From assembly GCA_964548595.1 (NCBI GenBank), contig CAZJQO010000027.1, forward strand, positions 1 to 13,427: DNA of 13,427 nt. The letters run 5' to 3'. The position numbers and the translations under genes are program-made. Source of the stretch: JAJYVH01 sp964548595. GTDB taxonomy: Archaea; Micrarchaeota; Micrarchaeia; Micrarchaeales; CABMGC01. Below the pieces are notes generated by a model. The model did no database searches. It saw nothing but the letters and a program-made list of their open reading frames with translations, and was not told the DNA's origin. Shown piece by piece: positions 13,351-13,427 of the stretch; position 1 is the stretch's first letter, and the number at the start of each line of letters is the position of its first letter.

Positions 13351-13427
13351 ATACTAACATATATTAATTTTATTTCAATCCAATATTTTTTAATGGAATA
13401 TCATTTATTGTACTGACGGTTTCACTG

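Noticed and set aside
1..13427. tRNA, rRNA or CRISPR array
   Set aside because: No cloverleaf-like segment, rRNA sequence or regularly spaced repeat was found in any gap.

Overview
The window reads as a piece of an archaeal chromosome. It carries an ATP-dependent DNA ligase of archaeal type, a SUF iron-sulfur assembly operon and an archaeal-style HTH regulator. TATA-like boxes sit about 25-35 bp before the first codon of most transcription units (AAA ATPase, CcdA fusion, HIT protein, ligase, HAD protein), as expected for leaderless or near-leaderless archaeal transcripts. Small gene gaps suggest a compact genome. A DPANN lineage such as Micrarchaeota would fit, but no rRNA or other decisive marker is present, so the lineage is a guess.

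Left part (1-3433), AT-richer and accessory in character: a PGDYG-like small protein (137-631), a stand-alone AAA ATPase of the DUF4143 type (861-2075), the orphaned 3' end of a 2-oxoacid dehydrogenase E2 gene (about 2227-2352), a zinc nucleoside/nucleotide deaminase (2361-2828) and, converging on it, a histidine phosphatase (2837-3433, minus).

Middle (3434-5711): a 367-bp divergent gap with a nested RNA-like hairpin and promoter-like boxes; a secreted thioredoxin-like (CPHC) domain fused to a CcdA/DsbD membrane domain (3801-4997); and a HIT-family protein (5115-5576, minus). Three hairpins sharing the 8-mer CCTAAAGG lie only in intergenic DNA, near 740, 3676 and 5050, all in one orientation. 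The best of them (5031-5066) matches the right-end/omega-RNA tail of IS200/IS605-TnpB elements, yet no transposase or tnpB is present.

Right part (5712-13332), GC-richer and well ordered: a cysteine-bearing HTH regulator followed 7 bp later by sufB-sufD-sufC-sufS, with gaps of 4-10 bp. The likely plan is one Fe-S assembly operon: SufS (cysteine desulfurase) supplies sulfur, SufBCD is the ATP-driven scaffold, and the HTH protein with a C-x-C-x2-C cluster may sense Fe-S or redox status. The promoter in front of it holds three alternating GCCCTGC/GCAGGGC half-sites and a perfect CTGTT-N4-AACAG palindrome over the predicted transcription start. An ATP-dependent DNA ligase (10768-12549) and a HAD-fold protein (12625-13332) follow, each with its own TATA-like box. 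No tRNA, rRNA or CRISPR array was seen.
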